Assembly (NCBI GenBank): GCA_025062275.1
Contig: JANXAP010000009.1
Coordinates: forward strand, 40,366-104,365
Direction: 5' to 3'
DNA length: 64,000 nt
Origin: Dehalococcoidia bacterium
GTDB taxonomy: Bacteria > Chloroflexota > Dehalococcoidia > SM23-28-2 > HRBIN24
The position numbers were made by a program, and so were the translations under genes. Shown here in pieces: positions 27,796 to 37,366 of this stretch (its first letter is position 1; every line of letters begins with the position of its first letter). Under the pieces are notes generated by a model. It had not been told where the DNA came from. It was given only the letters and a program-made list of their open reading frames with translations, and did not search any database.

Positions 27796-29988
27796 ATGGA
27801 AGAGCCCAAGCAGCGCCGCCCTTCCTTCGTGCGGGTGAAGCGGCCCAAGGGCCAGGACGAGGGGGCTGTGGCCACCCCTCCCGCTCCTCAGGCGCCGACA
27901 CCCACGGACGAGCATGCCCGCATCGTGGTGCCCAGGCACGAGCGGGGACGAGAATCGCCCGTGGCCGATGCCGACATCGAGGTGCGGGAGGTGCGCTATG
28001 GGGCCACCTCCCGCACGCCCTACCTGCGCATCGTCCCCAAACAGCAGCGGCTGACCAAGGTGGCGCCGGGCTACCTGGAGGCCACACCACTGGGCAGCCG
28101 GCCCATCGATGCGGTGGGGCGGTACCTGGCCGACCTGCGACGCCTCCTCATCGGCAGTCCCTTCGCCACCTCCCAGGCCATCCACGAGCGGCTCAGCAAG
28201 GTGAAGGCGCTGGCAGTGTTCTCGTCCGATGCCCTGTCCAGCTCGGCCTATGCCACCGAGGAGATACTCATCGTGCTGGCCCTGGCAGGCTCGGGGGCGC
28301 TGAAGTGGTCGCTGCCCATCGCCGCCGTCATCGTGGCCCTTCTGGCTATCGTAGCCCTTTCGTATCACCAGACCATCCGCGCCTACCCCAATGGAGGCGG
28401 TGCCTACATCGTGGCCCACGAGAACTTGGGGCCATTGCCGGGCCTCATCGCGGCGGCGGCCCTGCTGGTGGACTATACCCTGACGGTGGCGGTGAGCGTG
28501 GCGGCAGGGGTCGCGGCTATCACCTCTGCTGCCCCGGGACTGTTCGACCTGAAGGTGGTGTTGGCGGTGGCGGTGGTGGCTATCTTCACCTGGGGAAACC
28601 TGCGCGGCATCCGCGAGTCGGGGACCATCTTCTCGGCACCCACTTACTTCTTCATAGCGTCGATGGGCACGGTCATCCTCCTGGGCATCGCTAAGGTGGC
28701 GCTGGGCGAGGCCCCGGGAAGCCTGTTGCACGCCGCGCCGCCCCGACACCCCATCGAGCCGGTGGAGGCCCTCAGCATCCTGCTGATCCTGCGGGCGTTC
28801 TCGTCGGGCAGCGCCGCCCTCACCGGCGTGGAAGCGATTTCCAACGGGGTGCCCGCCTTCAAGCCGCCGGAGAGCTACAACGCCCGTGTCACGCTGACCT
28901 GGATGGCCTGCATCCTGGCCTTCCTGTTCATGGGCATCACCTTCCTGGCCAGCCGCTACGGACTGGTGCCCGACGAGCGGGAGACCATAGTCTCGCAACT
29001 GGGGCGGGAGGTGCTGGGCGAGAGTCCCCTCTATTACGTCTACCAGGCTGCCACGGCTATGGTGCTGTTTCTGGCGGCCAACACGGCCTTCGCCGACTTT
29101 CCGCGCCTTTCGGCCATTCTGGCTAGCGATGGCTACATGCCGCGGCAGTTCACCTTCAAGGGGGACCGGCTGGCCTTCACCAACGGCATCCTGGCGCTGG
29201 CCGTGGGGGCATGTGTGCTCCTGGTCACATTCAATGCCAGTGTGACACGCCTGATCCCCCTGTATGCAGTGGGAGTGTTCGTGGCGTTCACTCTCTCCCA
29301 GTCGGGAATGGTGGGGCACTGGTGGCGCCTGAGGGAGCCCGGGTGGCGGATGAGCATGTTCTTCAACGGTGTGGGCGCTGCCGCCACGGCTGTGGTAGCG
29401 GCCATTTTCCTGATGACCAAGTTCACCCATGGGGCGTGGATCTCCACCCTCCTGATGGCCACGCTGGTGGTGCTCTTCATGCTGATCCACCGCCACTACC
29501 GCCGCTTTCACCAACAGGTGCAGGTCAGCGAGGAGGACGTCGCGCGGCTCCCGCCCCCCGCCAGCATGCCCCTGGCACCCGGCGCTCATCGGCCGCTCAT
29601 CGTGATCCCGGTGGACGACCTCAACCGCATCACCCTCACGGCGGTCCAGGTGGCCCGCGAGTGGGGAGGACGCATCACCGCCGTCCACATCACCGACCAT
29701 CGAGAGGCGGCCGAAGAGTTCCGTCAGCGCTGGGAGCGTCTGCTGCCCGATGTGCCGTTGCTGATCGTCGAGTCCCCCTACCGTGCCTTCCTCGCCCCGA
29801 TGCTGGCCTGCATCGACTATCTCTCGCGTTCGGCCAACGGTCAGCTGGTGGTCCTGTTGCCGAGCCTGCGCGTGCGCCACTGGTGGGAGCGGCTGCTCCA
29901 CAACCAGACCATGCTGGGCCTCAAGCGTTACCTGAAGGGCCGGGGCGACCTGCGGGTGATGGAGGTGCCGGTGGACCTGGGACGCTAG
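27796..29988 (+). CDS. KimA-like potassium/proton symporter (KUP-related APC transporter)
   Basis: 730 residues. The first 130 residues are hydrophilic, basic and Pro-rich. Then come the KimA/YdaO-like hallmarks LSKVKALAVFSSDALSSSAY, YPNGGGAYIVAHENLG, and LLVDYTLTVAVSVAAG, with about twelve membrane spans. A cytoplasmic C-terminal domain of about 150 residues resembles a nucleotide-binding/universal-stress fold. KimA imports K+ and in Firmicutes is inhibited by c-di-AMP. The N-terminal extension is longer than in B. subtilis KimA, and no c-di-AMP riboswitch is seen upstream. Confidence 0.85.
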   Translation: MEEPKQRRPSFVRVKRPKGQDEGAVATPPAPQAPTPTDEHARIVVPRHERGRESPVADADIEVREVRYGATSRTPYLRIVPKQQRLTKVAPGYLEATPLGSRPIDAVGRYLADLRRLLIGSPFATSQAIHERLSKVKALAVFSSDALSSSAYATEEILIVLALAGSGALKWSLPIAAVIVALLAIVALSYHQTIRAYPNGGGAYIVAHENLGPLPGLIAAAALLVDYTLTVAVSVAAGVAAITSAAPGLFDLKVVLAVAVVAIFTWGNLRGIRESGTIFSAPTYFFIASMGTVILLGIAKVALGEAPGSLLHAAPPRHPIEPVEALSILLILRAFSSGSAALTGVEAISNGVPAFKPPESYNARVTLTWMACILAFLFMGITFLASRYGLVPDERETIVSQLGREVLGESPLYYVYQAATAMVLFLAANTAFADFPRLSAILASDGYMPRQFTFKGDRLAFTNGILALAVGACVLLVTFNASVTRLIPLYAVGVFVAFTLSQSGMVGHWWRLREPGWRMSMFFNGVGAAATAVVAAIFLMTKFTHGAWISTLLMATLVVLFMLIHRHYRRFHQQVQVSEEDVARLPPPASMPLAPGAHRPLIVIPVDDLNRITLTAVQVAREWGGRITAVHITDHREAAEEFRQRWERLLPDVPLLIVESPYRAFLAPMLACIDYLSRSANGQLVVLLPSLRVRHWWERLLHNQTMLGLKRYLKGRGDLRVMEVPVDLGR

Positions 29989-31178
29989 GGCCTGGCCACC
30001 AGGGCATCCAGCTGCCCCTCGCTGGTGATCCCCCTCACGGCCTCCAGAAAGCGGCGCAGGGATCCCGAGCGCTGCCGCAGGGCTTCCAGCTTGGGGCCGA
30101 CGGTGCTACTGGAAGCCGGGTTGTCGGCATAGAGGCCGAAGAAAGCGAAGTAGGCCTGGTTCAGGCGACGGATATAATAGCCCTGGCGGGCCAGCTCCTG
30201 CCGTCGCGCCTCCATCAGGGACTCGGCCTCCTCTACCTGCCCCAGCCTCAGCAAGGCCTCCACCTCCTGCCGCAGGGAGCGGAGCTCTCGCACCAGGGCG
30301 GCCGGCCATTCGCGCAGGCGGGGCACCTGCCCATCCATCGGATAGCGGCGGAAGTAGGCCACCGTCAGCTCTTCGGCCACCAGGTCAGCCACCGACTCGT
30401 TGATGGTGCGGGTCTCGGCGCTGCGGAAGTAATTGCGGCCAAGGGGATAGAGGGCCAGGTAATGATGGACCCATTCGTGGATGGTCGTCTCCACGAGAAA
30501 GGCGTAGTCGTCGCTGGCCGGGACGATGCTGGGATAGGCACCCAGGCCACCCACGTCCACCACGAGGGAAGAGACGCCGGTCGCGTCCGCCGCTCGCTCC
30601 AGGGCATCCCTCTGCCCCGAGCTGAGGCGAGGGGTCAGAAGGAACGCTTGCTGTAGCAGTATGCGCTCGCGAGGGGAAACGGCCAGCACCTTCGGCGTCG
30701 GCCCCAGCTCCACCGCCACCGGAGGGAAGACGATGCCGAGGCCCCCGAAGGGCGGTGGCGAGGTCGTCAGCCCTGCCTCCTCCAGGAGAGCGGTTATGCG
30801 ACCCTCCAGCAGCAGCTCCACAGCATTCTCGTCGCGGGACATCTGGCGCAGGAGGGCTTCCCGCTCGCCCGGGGCCGCCAGCTCGGGCTGCTGCGATATC
30901 TGCCGAAGCCTGGCGGCGGCCTGCAGGTAGCGACGCAGGCGCTCCTCCCTTTCGGCCTCGTCCTCGCGGCGCAGGCGTCCTCCCAGCTTGGCGGCCAGCT
31001 TCTGGGGCACCTGGGCCATTTCCCAGGTCAGGGTGCTGTAGCTGTAGGGGGCGGCCAGGCGCTCCACCGGCCCCTGCGGGCCCAGCACACCCAGCAGCCG
31101 CCAGCCCATGAGGGCCGTCGCCGCCAGCAGGGCAGCCAGGAGGGCCAGGTAGGAGGCCGGCCAGAGGAGACGGCCCAA
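29985..31178 (-). CDS. Membrane-anchored HExxH metalloprotease-like protein
   Basis: 397 residues from TTG 31178, which has AGGAG 8 bp upstream; a GTG three codons earlier is too close to that site. One N-terminal span (LLWPASYLALLAALLAATAL) anchors it, most of the chain being outside. Residues around the middle contain TTIHEWVHHYLALYP, a zinc HExxH motif, followed by an acidic helix NESVADLVAEELTV that could give the third ligand. No named family was recognised. The 3' end overlaps the KimA-like gene by 4 bp, tail to tail. Confidence 0.6.
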   Translation of the reverse strand: MGRLLWPASYLALLAALLAATALMGWRLLGVLGPQGPVERLAAPYSYSTLTWEMAQVPQKLAAKLGGRLRREDEAEREERLRRYLQAAARLRQISQQPELAAPGEREALLRQMSRDENAVELLLEGRITALLEEAGLTTSPPPFGGLGIVFPPVAVELGPTPKVLAVSPRERILLQQAFLLTPRLSSGQRDALERAADATGVSSLVVDVGGLGAYPSIVPASDDYAFLVETTIHEWVHHYLALYPLGRNYFRSAETRTINESVADLVAEELTVAYFRRYPMDGQVPRLREWPAALVRELRSLRQEVEALLRLGQVEEAESLMEARRQELARQGYYIRRLNQAYFAFFGLYADNPASSSTVGPKLEALRQRSGSLRRFLEAVRGITSEGQLDALVARP

Positions 31179-31260
31179 GGACCTCACTCCTGTTCGATGG
31201 TAGGGGCGGGTGCCATAATACAGCTAGACCTCTACGCCCTCAGGCGGAAGGAGAAGACGG

Positions 31261-31911
31261 ATGGCACGCATCGCTTTCATCGGAGGTACCGGGCCCGAGG
31301 GGCTGGGCCTGGCCATACGCTTCGCCAAGGCGGGGGAGGAGGTGTTCATCGGCTCCCGTTCCGAGCAGCGGGCAGCCGAGGCGGTGGCCAAGGTGCTGGA
31401 GAAGGTCCCCGAGGGCAAGGTGAGGGGCGGCCTGAACGCCGAGGCCTGCCGAGAGGGTGACATCATCTTCGTGACGGTGCCCTACGAGGCCCATCAGGAG
31501 ACCCTCGCCTCCTTGGCCGACCTCATCGACGAGAAGATCCTGGTGGACGTGGTGGTACCGCTACAGTTCGGCGGCCACGGCGTCCGTGCCCTCAGCGTTC
31601 CCGAGGGCTCGGCAGCGGAACAGGCGCGCGCCCTCGTGCCCAAGGCCAAGGTAGTCAGCGGATTTCACCACCTGGATGCCACTCTCCTCCAGAACGTGGA
31701 GAAGCCCATGCAGGGAGATGTTATCATCTGCTCTGACCACCGTTCGGCCAAGCGCAAGGTGATGGAGCTGGCCGAGAAGATCGCCTACTTGCGAGCGGTG
31801 GACGGCGGCGTCCTGGCCAACTCCCGCTACCTGGAGGAGTGGACAGCCCTGCTGCTGAACATCAACCGCATCTACAAGGCGCGCACGGGCGTGCGCATCG
31901 TGGGGATATAG
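31261..31911 (+). CDS. npdG: NADPH-dependent F420 reductase
   Basis: 216 residues, with AAGGAG upstream of ATG 31261. N-terminal Rossmann fold with the glycine motif FIGGTGPEGLGLA and the arginines GSRSEQRA that select NADPH. The middle, VVVPLQFG, and the final LLLNINRIYKARTG match F420:NADP+ oxidoreductases. It moves hydride between NADPH and coenzyme F420. Followed 8 bp later by cofE, so the pair forms an F420 unit. Confidence 0.9.
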   Translation: MARIAFIGGTGPEGLGLAIRFAKAGEEVFIGSRSEQRAAEAVAKVLEKVPEGKVRGGLNAEACREGDIIFVTVPYEAHQETLASLADLIDEKILVDVVVPLQFGGHGVRALSVPEGSAAEQARALVPKAKVVSGFHHLDATLLQNVEKPMQGDVIICSDHRSAKRKVMELAEKIAYLRAVDGGVLANSRYLEEWTALLLNINRIYKARTGVRIVGI

Positions 31912-31919
31912 GGCGCGAA

Positions 31920-32696
31920 ATGGGTCAGTCCCAGGCGGGACCCCCGGCCGAAGTGCGCATCATCCCCGTAAACGGCATCGGCGAAGTGGCCCGCGGACAG
32001 GACCTCGCCCGCCTCATCGTCGAGGCCGCCGCTGCCCAGGGCACTCCCATCGAGAGCGGCGATGTGGTAGTGGTCACCCAGAAGGTGGTCTCCAAGGCCG
32101 AGGGCCGCCTGGTGGCCCTGGTCGACGTTACGCCCTCGCCCCAGGCCCAGGAGCTGGCAGCCAGGCTGGACAAAGACCCCCGTCTGGTGGAGCTGGTGCT
32201 GAGGGAGAGCCGGCGCATCGTGCGAGCCGAACGAGGCGTCCTCATCACCGAGACCAGACACGGCTTCGTGTGCGCCAATGCAGGGGTGGACGCCTCCAAC
32301 GTGGCCGGCGAAGGCTATGTCTCCCTGTTGCCAGAAGACCCCGACGCCTCGGCCGAGGGCATCCGCCGCAGGATAAAAGACCTCTGCGGGGCAGAGGTGG
32401 CGGTCATCGTTAGCGACACCTTTGGCCGGCCATGGCGGGAGGGGCACGTCAACGTGGCCATAGGCGTGGCGGGCATGTCGCCCTTCGCCGACTACGTGGG
32501 CCAGACGGATCCCTACGGTTACGAACTGCGGGTCACCACCATAGCCGTGGCCGACGAGCTGGCAGCGGCAGCGGAGCTGGTGATGGGCAAGCTAGAACGG
32601 GTCCCGGCGGCCATCGTTCGTGGCTATCGGTACCGCCCGGGCCCGGGCAGGGCCACCGACATGGTGCGCCCGCCCGAGCGCGACCTATTTCGCTAG
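31920..32696 (+). CDS. cofE: Coenzyme F420-0:L-glutamate ligase
   Basis: 258 residues from ATG 31920; an earlier in-frame ATG lies within npdG. It adds gamma-linked glutamates to F420-0 using GTP. Family features: an early IIPVNGIGEV strand, GDVVVVTQKVVSKAEGR, ETRHGFVCANAGVDASN, and a C-terminal SDTFGRPWREG. This is the CofE-only form, without the fused FMN domain of FbiB. Organisms that have it use F420-dependent redox enzymes. Confidence 0.93.
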   Translation: MGQSQAGPPAEVRIIPVNGIGEVARGQDLARLIVEAAAAQGTPIESGDVVVVTQKVVSKAEGRLVALVDVTPSPQAQELAARLDKDPRLVELVLRESRRIVRAERGVLITETRHGFVCANAGVDASNVAGEGYVSLLPEDPDASAEGIRRRIKDLCGAEVAVIVSDTFGRPWREGHVNVAIGVAGMSPFADYVGQTDPYGYELRVTTIAVADELAAAAELVMGKLERVPAAIVRGYRYRPGPGRATDMVRPPERDLFR

Positions 32697-32811
32697 CGCA
32701 TGGACGGGCCGGCCAGCACCCACAGGCCTGGGGCTGGTCTGACGGGGAGCTTCACTCGGGACCAGCAGGGGACGCCCCGGACAGGAGAGGCCCGAAGCTG
32801 CCCTCGACGCC

Positions 32812-33054
32812 TCAGGGCTGCTCGGACTGGGCAGGGGGCGAGATCCTGGACAGGACCTGCCCCCACACGGCTTCCTGCCGCTCGGCAGCCACGGCGCGAA
32901 GGAACCTGGAGAGGCGGTGACGCAGACGGGCTACTTCCAGCAGGGACGATAACTCGTCGTCCTCTTCCAGAAGAGGGTCCTCGCCGCGCAGCAGCCTATC
33001 GATAGCCTGGTCCAACAGTTGGGCCCGCATAGCCTCCTGCCTTGACGCCGCCAT
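32812..33054 (-). CDS. Small hypothetical helical protein
   Basis: 80 residues from ATG 33054; the frame opens at 33180 but the earlier part reads like non-coding sequence. It is charged and helical: a leading SRQEAMRAQLLDQAID helix, then an acidic GEDPLLEEDDELSSLL, then an arginine-rich helix RLRHRLSRFLRAVAAE. No known domain was recognised. Such small acidic/basic helical proteins often sit beside sigma or anti-sigma systems, but none is next to it. Weak ribosome-binding site. Confidence 0.45.
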   Translation of the reverse strand: MAASRQEAMRAQLLDQAIDRLLRGEDPLLEEDDELSSLLEVARLRHRLSRFLRAVAAERQEAVWGQVLSRISPPAQSEQP

Positions 33055-33186
33055 CGCCACCACCCCTGGTCCGTCATACACCCCTGTTGCGCTTCCCCCG
33101 CGGGCATTCAGGGTCATTTTACCCATCTTGGAGGCGAAGGCCAATGGCCTCGGCCCACCATTGCCCCCGTCGGTCAGCATGCTTTT

Positions 33187-34491
33187 CTACCTCTTGCCAA
33201 CATCGTGGCTGACATCTATGCCCTCTATCGGCCCGAGGTCGGCGTAGGCGGCCGCCAGCACTTCTGCCACGTGGAGGACGCGAACGGGGAGGCGGGCCAG
33301 CCTCGTCCCTGCTTCCAGCTGCAGCATGCAGCCGGGGTTAGCGGTGACGACGGCGTCTGCTTCCGTAGCAGCGACCTCCCGGATGCGTTCCTGGAGCACC
33401 TGGAGCGCCAGAGCGGGATGGGTCAGGGAATACACTCCGGCGCTGCCGCAGCATCTGTCCGGGTGCTCCATCTCCATAAGAGTCAGTCCGGGCACCTGAC
33501 GTAACAGCCGGCGGGGGGCCTCGCGCACCCGCTGGGCGTGGGCCAGGTGACAGGGGTCCTGATAGGTGACCCGTAGGGGCAGGGGCCGCGAGGGCGGAGG
33601 CAGGGGGGCTTCGGCCAGGAACTCGGTGACGTCCCTCACCAGGGCCGAGAAGCGTCGCGCCTTCTCAGCGTAAGCAGGGTCATGGGACAGCAGGTGCGCG
33701 TACTCCTTCATGATGGCGCCGCAGCCAGCCGCGTCCACCACCACCGCGTCCACGCCGGCAGCCAGGAAGGCATCGATGTTGCGACGCGCCAGCGACAGGG
33801 CCGTGTCCATATCGCCGTTATGGGCAAAGAGGGCACCACAGCACCCCTGCCCCTCAGGCGATACGACCCCGTACCCGGCAAGGGCCACGAGGCGGACGAC
33901 CGCCCGGTGCACGCGGGGATACAGGGCGGGCATGACGCAGCCCAGAAAGAGGCCTACCCGCCGCGGGCCTCCTTCGAGCAGCAGCCCGTAGCGGCGGTAG
34001 GGGCGCCCCTGAGGCGCCGGCGACGACGCGGCCAGCAATCGCAACCTCCTGGGCAGGTTACGGGCCATGGCGCGGGCGAGGGGGGCGACGGGCGACAGCA
34101 AGGAGACGAAGGCGTCGGTCAGGGCGGGGCGCAGGAGAAAGAGGCGCAGCAGTGCCCGGCGCAGCATCCACCCAGCGGGAGCGGGGCCTCCCTTCATTAC
34201 CATGGCCCTGGCTGACTCCATCACCCGGCCGAAGGGGACCCCTGAGGGGCAGACGGCCTCGCAGTTGCGGCACTGGAGGCACAGCTCCAGATGCTCCAAG
34301 GCGGAGGGAGCAGGCCCGATGCGGCCCTCGGTCAGGGCGCGGATGATGTGCAGGCGGCCGCGGGGGGAATCGGCCTCCAGATGGAGGAGGCGATAGGTGG
34401 GACAGCTCTGGAGACAGAGGCCGCAGTGGACGCAGCGGGACAGGTCCTGGTCCAGGGGAGCGAAGGGGAAAGAGAGAGGGCGCCTGCTCAT
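33187..34491 (-). CDS. glcF: Glycolate oxidase iron-sulfur subunit
   Basis: 434 residues, ATG 34491 overlapping the glcE stop (ATGA). Two ferredoxin-type clusters, CVHCGLCLQSCP and CLQCRNCEAVCP, are near the N-terminus. Two CCG domains follow, with QGCCGALFAHNG and DRCCGSAGVY. With GlcD and GlcE it would pass electrons from a 2-hydroxyacid to the respiratory chain. Confidence 0.93.
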   Translation of the reverse strand: MSRRPLSFPFAPLDQDLSRCVHCGLCLQSCPTYRLLHLEADSPRGRLHIIRALTEGRIGPAPSALEHLELCLQCRNCEAVCPSGVPFGRVMESARAMVMKGGPAPAGWMLRRALLRLFLLRPALTDAFVSLLSPVAPLARAMARNLPRRLRLLAASSPAPQGRPYRRYGLLLEGGPRRVGLFLGCVMPALYPRVHRAVVRLVALAGYGVVSPEGQGCCGALFAHNGDMDTALSLARRNIDAFLAAGVDAVVVDAAGCGAIMKEYAHLLSHDPAYAEKARRFSALVRDVTEFLAEAPLPPPSRPLPLRVTYQDPCHLAHAQRVREAPRRLLRQVPGLTLMEMEHPDRCCGSAGVYSLTHPALALQVLQERIREVAATEADAVVTANPGCMLQLEAGTRLARLPVRVLHVAEVLAAAYADLGPIEGIDVSHDVGKR

Positions 34492-35741
34492 ATCCCGGCC
34501 ACGAACCTCCCCGGGCTCAGGACTGCCCTCGGGTCCCACAGCTCCTTGATGCGGCGCATGATGCTGGCGGCCGGCGGTGCAGCTCCCCACAGGTCAGCGG
34601 GAGGAGGCGAGGCCGAGGGCCATGCATGGACGATCGCTGTTCCCCGAAGGGCGCTGGCCATGTGCAACGCCTGCCCTGCGACGCTCCGGGCATCCACCGT
34701 CGCCGGCCAGCGTGCGTAGGCGCTGCCAACGGTGGGGAAGGCGACTGTCAGCTCCGGCCCCAGAACGGCCAGGCTTTCCAGGGCCTCGGGCAGACGCGAG
34801 GGGAGGACGGACAGGCGCACCGCCAGGGTATCGCCGCGAGCGGGGGAGGCCATAGCTTCCTGCCAGCGCGGCGACGCATTCTCGGCCGGGGTGCCGCCGG
34901 CAGCGGCAGCCAGTTCGCTGGCCATGGCCACGCTTCGGGCCACGGCGCCCGGGCTACCCCCTAGCTCCAGAAAGAGGATATAGGGCCCGCCCTCTCGTTG
35001 CAGCCACATAGCAGTCACCGGAAGCCCCCTTCGCCAGACCTCCCTCGACACGCTACAGGCCGCCTGAGGCGCGGCGAAGGCAAAGGCCAGGGAAGCGGTG
35101 GCCCGGGGCAACGGCAGCAGCTTGAATGTGGCCTCGACTATGACCCCCAGTGTGCCGAGGGAGCCGATGTACAGCTTGCAGAGGTCGTAGCCAGCGACGT
35201 TCTTCACGACCCTGCCCCCTGCCCTGGTGACGCGGCCATCGGCCAGCACTACCCTCATGCCGATGGTGTAGTCGCGGGGGTGGCCGCAAGCGTAGCGCCT
35301 AGGGCCAGCGATGGCGGCAGCCAGCGTCCCGCCCACGGTAGCATGCTCGGGCAGGGGAGGATCGAGGCCCACCGTCTGCCCGCTCTGGGCCAGTCGGGAC
35401 TGGAGGGCGGCCACTGCGACACCTGACTGGACTGTGCAGGTCAGGTCGGCCGGCTCGTGCTCCAGCACGCGATCCAGCCTTCGCAGGTCCAGGGCGACAT
35501 CGTAGCGACGGGGCGGAGCGCCCAGGCCCATCATGGTGCCGCCGCCCCACGGCACCACCGCCAGCCCCTCGCGGCAGGCCAGCCGCAAGACCTCGGCCAC
35601 CTGCTCCACCGTGGACGGACGGGCGACAGCGATAGGCGTCATCTCGGCGATGGCATAGGCAGCAGCGGCCTCTCCCGTGACCAGGCCATCGCGGCCCAGG
35701 ATGTCCAGCAAGGCGCTCTCCAAGGCCCCGGTCCGGCCCAC
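34488..35741 (-). CDS. glcE: Glycolate oxidase FAD-binding subunit
   Basis: 417 residues, GTG start 35741. FAD-binding PCMH domain with VVPWGGGTMMGLG and the covalent-flavin-free pattern TVGGTLAAAIAG, followed by VKNVAGYDLCKLYIGSLGT. The second half has the weaker GlcE C-terminal domain. Stop and start codons overlap with glcF, so the three glc genes form an operon. Confidence 0.92.
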   Translation of the reverse strand: MGRTGALESALLDILGRDGLVTGEAAAAYAIAEMTPIAVARPSTVEQVAEVLRLACREGLAVVPWGGGTMMGLGAPPRRYDVALDLRRLDRVLEHEPADLTCTVQSGVAVAALQSRLAQSGQTVGLDPPLPEHATVGGTLAAAIAGPRRYACGHPRDYTIGMRVVLADGRVTRAGGRVVKNVAGYDLCKLYIGSLGTLGVIVEATFKLLPLPRATASLAFAFAAPQAACSVSREVWRRGLPVTAMWLQREGGPYILFLELGGSPGAVARSVAMASELAAAAGGTPAENASPRWQEAMASPARGDTLAVRLSVLPSRLPEALESLAVLGPELTVAFPTVGSAYARWPATVDARSVAGQALHMASALRGTAIVHAWPSASPPPADLWGAAPPAASIMRRIKELWDPRAVLSPGRFVAGI

Positions 35742-35751
35742 CGCCCGTCCC

Positions 35752-37197
35752 CTACACGTAGGCGTCAGGCCCCACCTTGGCGATGGCCGAGCGCATGCCG
35801 GAGGACACCTCGCCGCAGCCTTTATGGGTGGGGAAGACCTTGCCCGGGTTGAAGGCCTCGCCTGCGCCGAAGGCCTCTTTCAGGGCAGCCATCACCGCCA
35901 GGTCGTCATCGGAGAAAATCCAGCGCATGTAGTCCCGCTTCTCGTAGCCCACCCCGTGCTCGCCGGTGATGGTGCCGCCCGCCTCGACACAGACGCGCAA
36001 GACCTCCTCCCCACAGTCCAGGACGCGGCGGGCGGCCCCTGGCTCCCGCTCGTCGAAGAGGATGTTGGGGTGCAGGTTGCCGTCACCGGCGTGGAAGACG
36101 TTGGCCACCTGCAGGCCGAAGCGGTCGCAGATCTCGTAGACCCGGCGCATCACCTGGGGCAGCCTGGTGCGGGGCACCACGCCATCCAGTATGTAGTAGG
36201 ACGGGGCCAGACGGCCCAGGGCACCCAGAGCGGCCTTGCGCCCAGCCCACAGCCGCTCCCGCTCCTCGGGAGTGAACCCCATGCGCACCTCTCGCGCCGA
36301 GAGCTCCTGGCATATGCCCCGCACCGCCTCGGCCTGCTCCACAGCCTCTTCCCGCAGCCCCTCCACCTCAATGAGCAACACGGCACCGGCGTCGGGCGGA
36401 TACCCCGCCTGGACGTACGGCTCCACCGCCAGCATGGTGTTGCGGTCCAGCATCTCCAGGGCGGCAGGAACGATGCCCTGACCGATGATGGCCGAGACGG
36501 CCTCGCAGGCGGCATCCACATCGTCGAAGATGGCCAGCAGGGTCACAGTGGCCTCGGGCCGCGGCAGCAGGCGTAGCACCACCTTGGTCACGATGCCCAG
36601 GGTGCCCTCTGAACCTACCACCACCCCGACCAGGTCGTAGCCCGGTGCGTCCGGCGTTTTGCCACCCAGCCAGACCAGTTCCCCCTCCGCCGTTACCAGC
36701 TCCAGCCCCAGCACATGGTTGGTAGTGGTGCCATAGCGGAGGCAGTGGGGGCCTCCGGCGTTCTCGGCCACGTTGCCGCCGATGGTGCAGGCCCTCTGGC
36801 TGGAGGGGTCCGGGGCGTAGTACAGTCCGTAAGGGGCGGCAGCTAAGGAGACGTCCAGGTTCACCACCCCCGGCTCCACCACGGCCAGGGCGTTCTCGGG
36901 GTCTATTTCGAGGATGCGGCACAGGCGGGCGGTAGCGAGGACGATGCCCCCCTCGCAGGGGACAGCGCCGCCCGAGAGTCCCGTGCCAGCGCCGCGAGGC
37001 GTCACCGGCACGCCGTAGCGACGGGCCAGGCGCACCACCGCCGCCACCTCCTCGGCCGAGCCGGGCAGGACGACGGCCTCCGGCAGCGCCCGTTCGATGG
37101 TGGCATCGTATTCATAGACAATGAGTTCCTCGGGCCGGTGGAGGACGTAGCGCCGCCCTACTATGCGCCTGAGCTCTTGCAGCAGCCGCGAGTCCAC
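35752..37197 (-). CDS. glcD: Glycolate oxidase subunit GlcD (FAD-linked 2-hydroxyacid dehydrogenase)
   Basis: 481 residues, GTG 37197. FAD domain with VTPRGAGTGLSGGAVP and IGGNVAENAGGPHCLRYG, and a C-terminal cap with FHAGDGNLHPNILFD and TITGEHGVGYEKR, where the histidines are metal and substrate ligands. GlcD relatives also oxidise D-lactate or D-2-hydroxyglutarate, so the substrate is not settled. The gene starts 170 bp after glpK on the same strand. Confidence 0.93.
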   Translation of the reverse strand: MDSRLLQELRRIVGRRYVLHRPEELIVYEYDATIERALPEAVVLPGSAEEVAAVVRLARRYGVPVTPRGAGTGLSGGAVPCEGGIVLATARLCRILEIDPENALAVVEPGVVNLDVSLAAAPYGLYYAPDPSSQRACTIGGNVAENAGGPHCLRYGTTTNHVLGLELVTAEGELVWLGGKTPDAPGYDLVGVVVGSEGTLGIVTKVVLRLLPRPEATVTLLAIFDDVDAACEAVSAIIGQGIVPAALEMLDRNTMLAVEPYVQAGYPPDAGAVLLIEVEGLREEAVEQAEAVRGICQELSAREVRMGFTPEERERLWAGRKAALGALGRLAPSYYILDGVVPRTRLPQVMRRVYEICDRFGLQVANVFHAGDGNLHPNILFDEREPGAARRVLDCGEEVLRVCVEAGGTITGEHGVGYEKRDYMRWIFSDDDLAVMAALKEAFGAGEAFNPGKVFPTHKGCGEVSSGMRSAIAKVGPDAYV

Positions 37198-37366
37198 ACC
37201 CCAAGTCTATCACCGACCGGGGCGGATATGACGGGGCCAGCGCTACAGGGCGGGAGGCGACCGTGCAGTTCGGCGTGCACCCGCCCCGAATAGCGGTAGG
37301 CTGGCCCGGAGAGAAGGCGCTGCGCTTCGCCCGTGAGGTGCGGCCCCCACTTCCCCCGAGGCGGGG

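Noticed and set aside
27760..29901. A very long open frame (over 700 codons) antisense to the KimA-like gene
   Set aside because: GC-rich codon usage leaves few stops on the opposite strand. It is His/Gly/Arg rich, has no ribosome-binding site and no domain, whereas the sense frame is a clear transporter.
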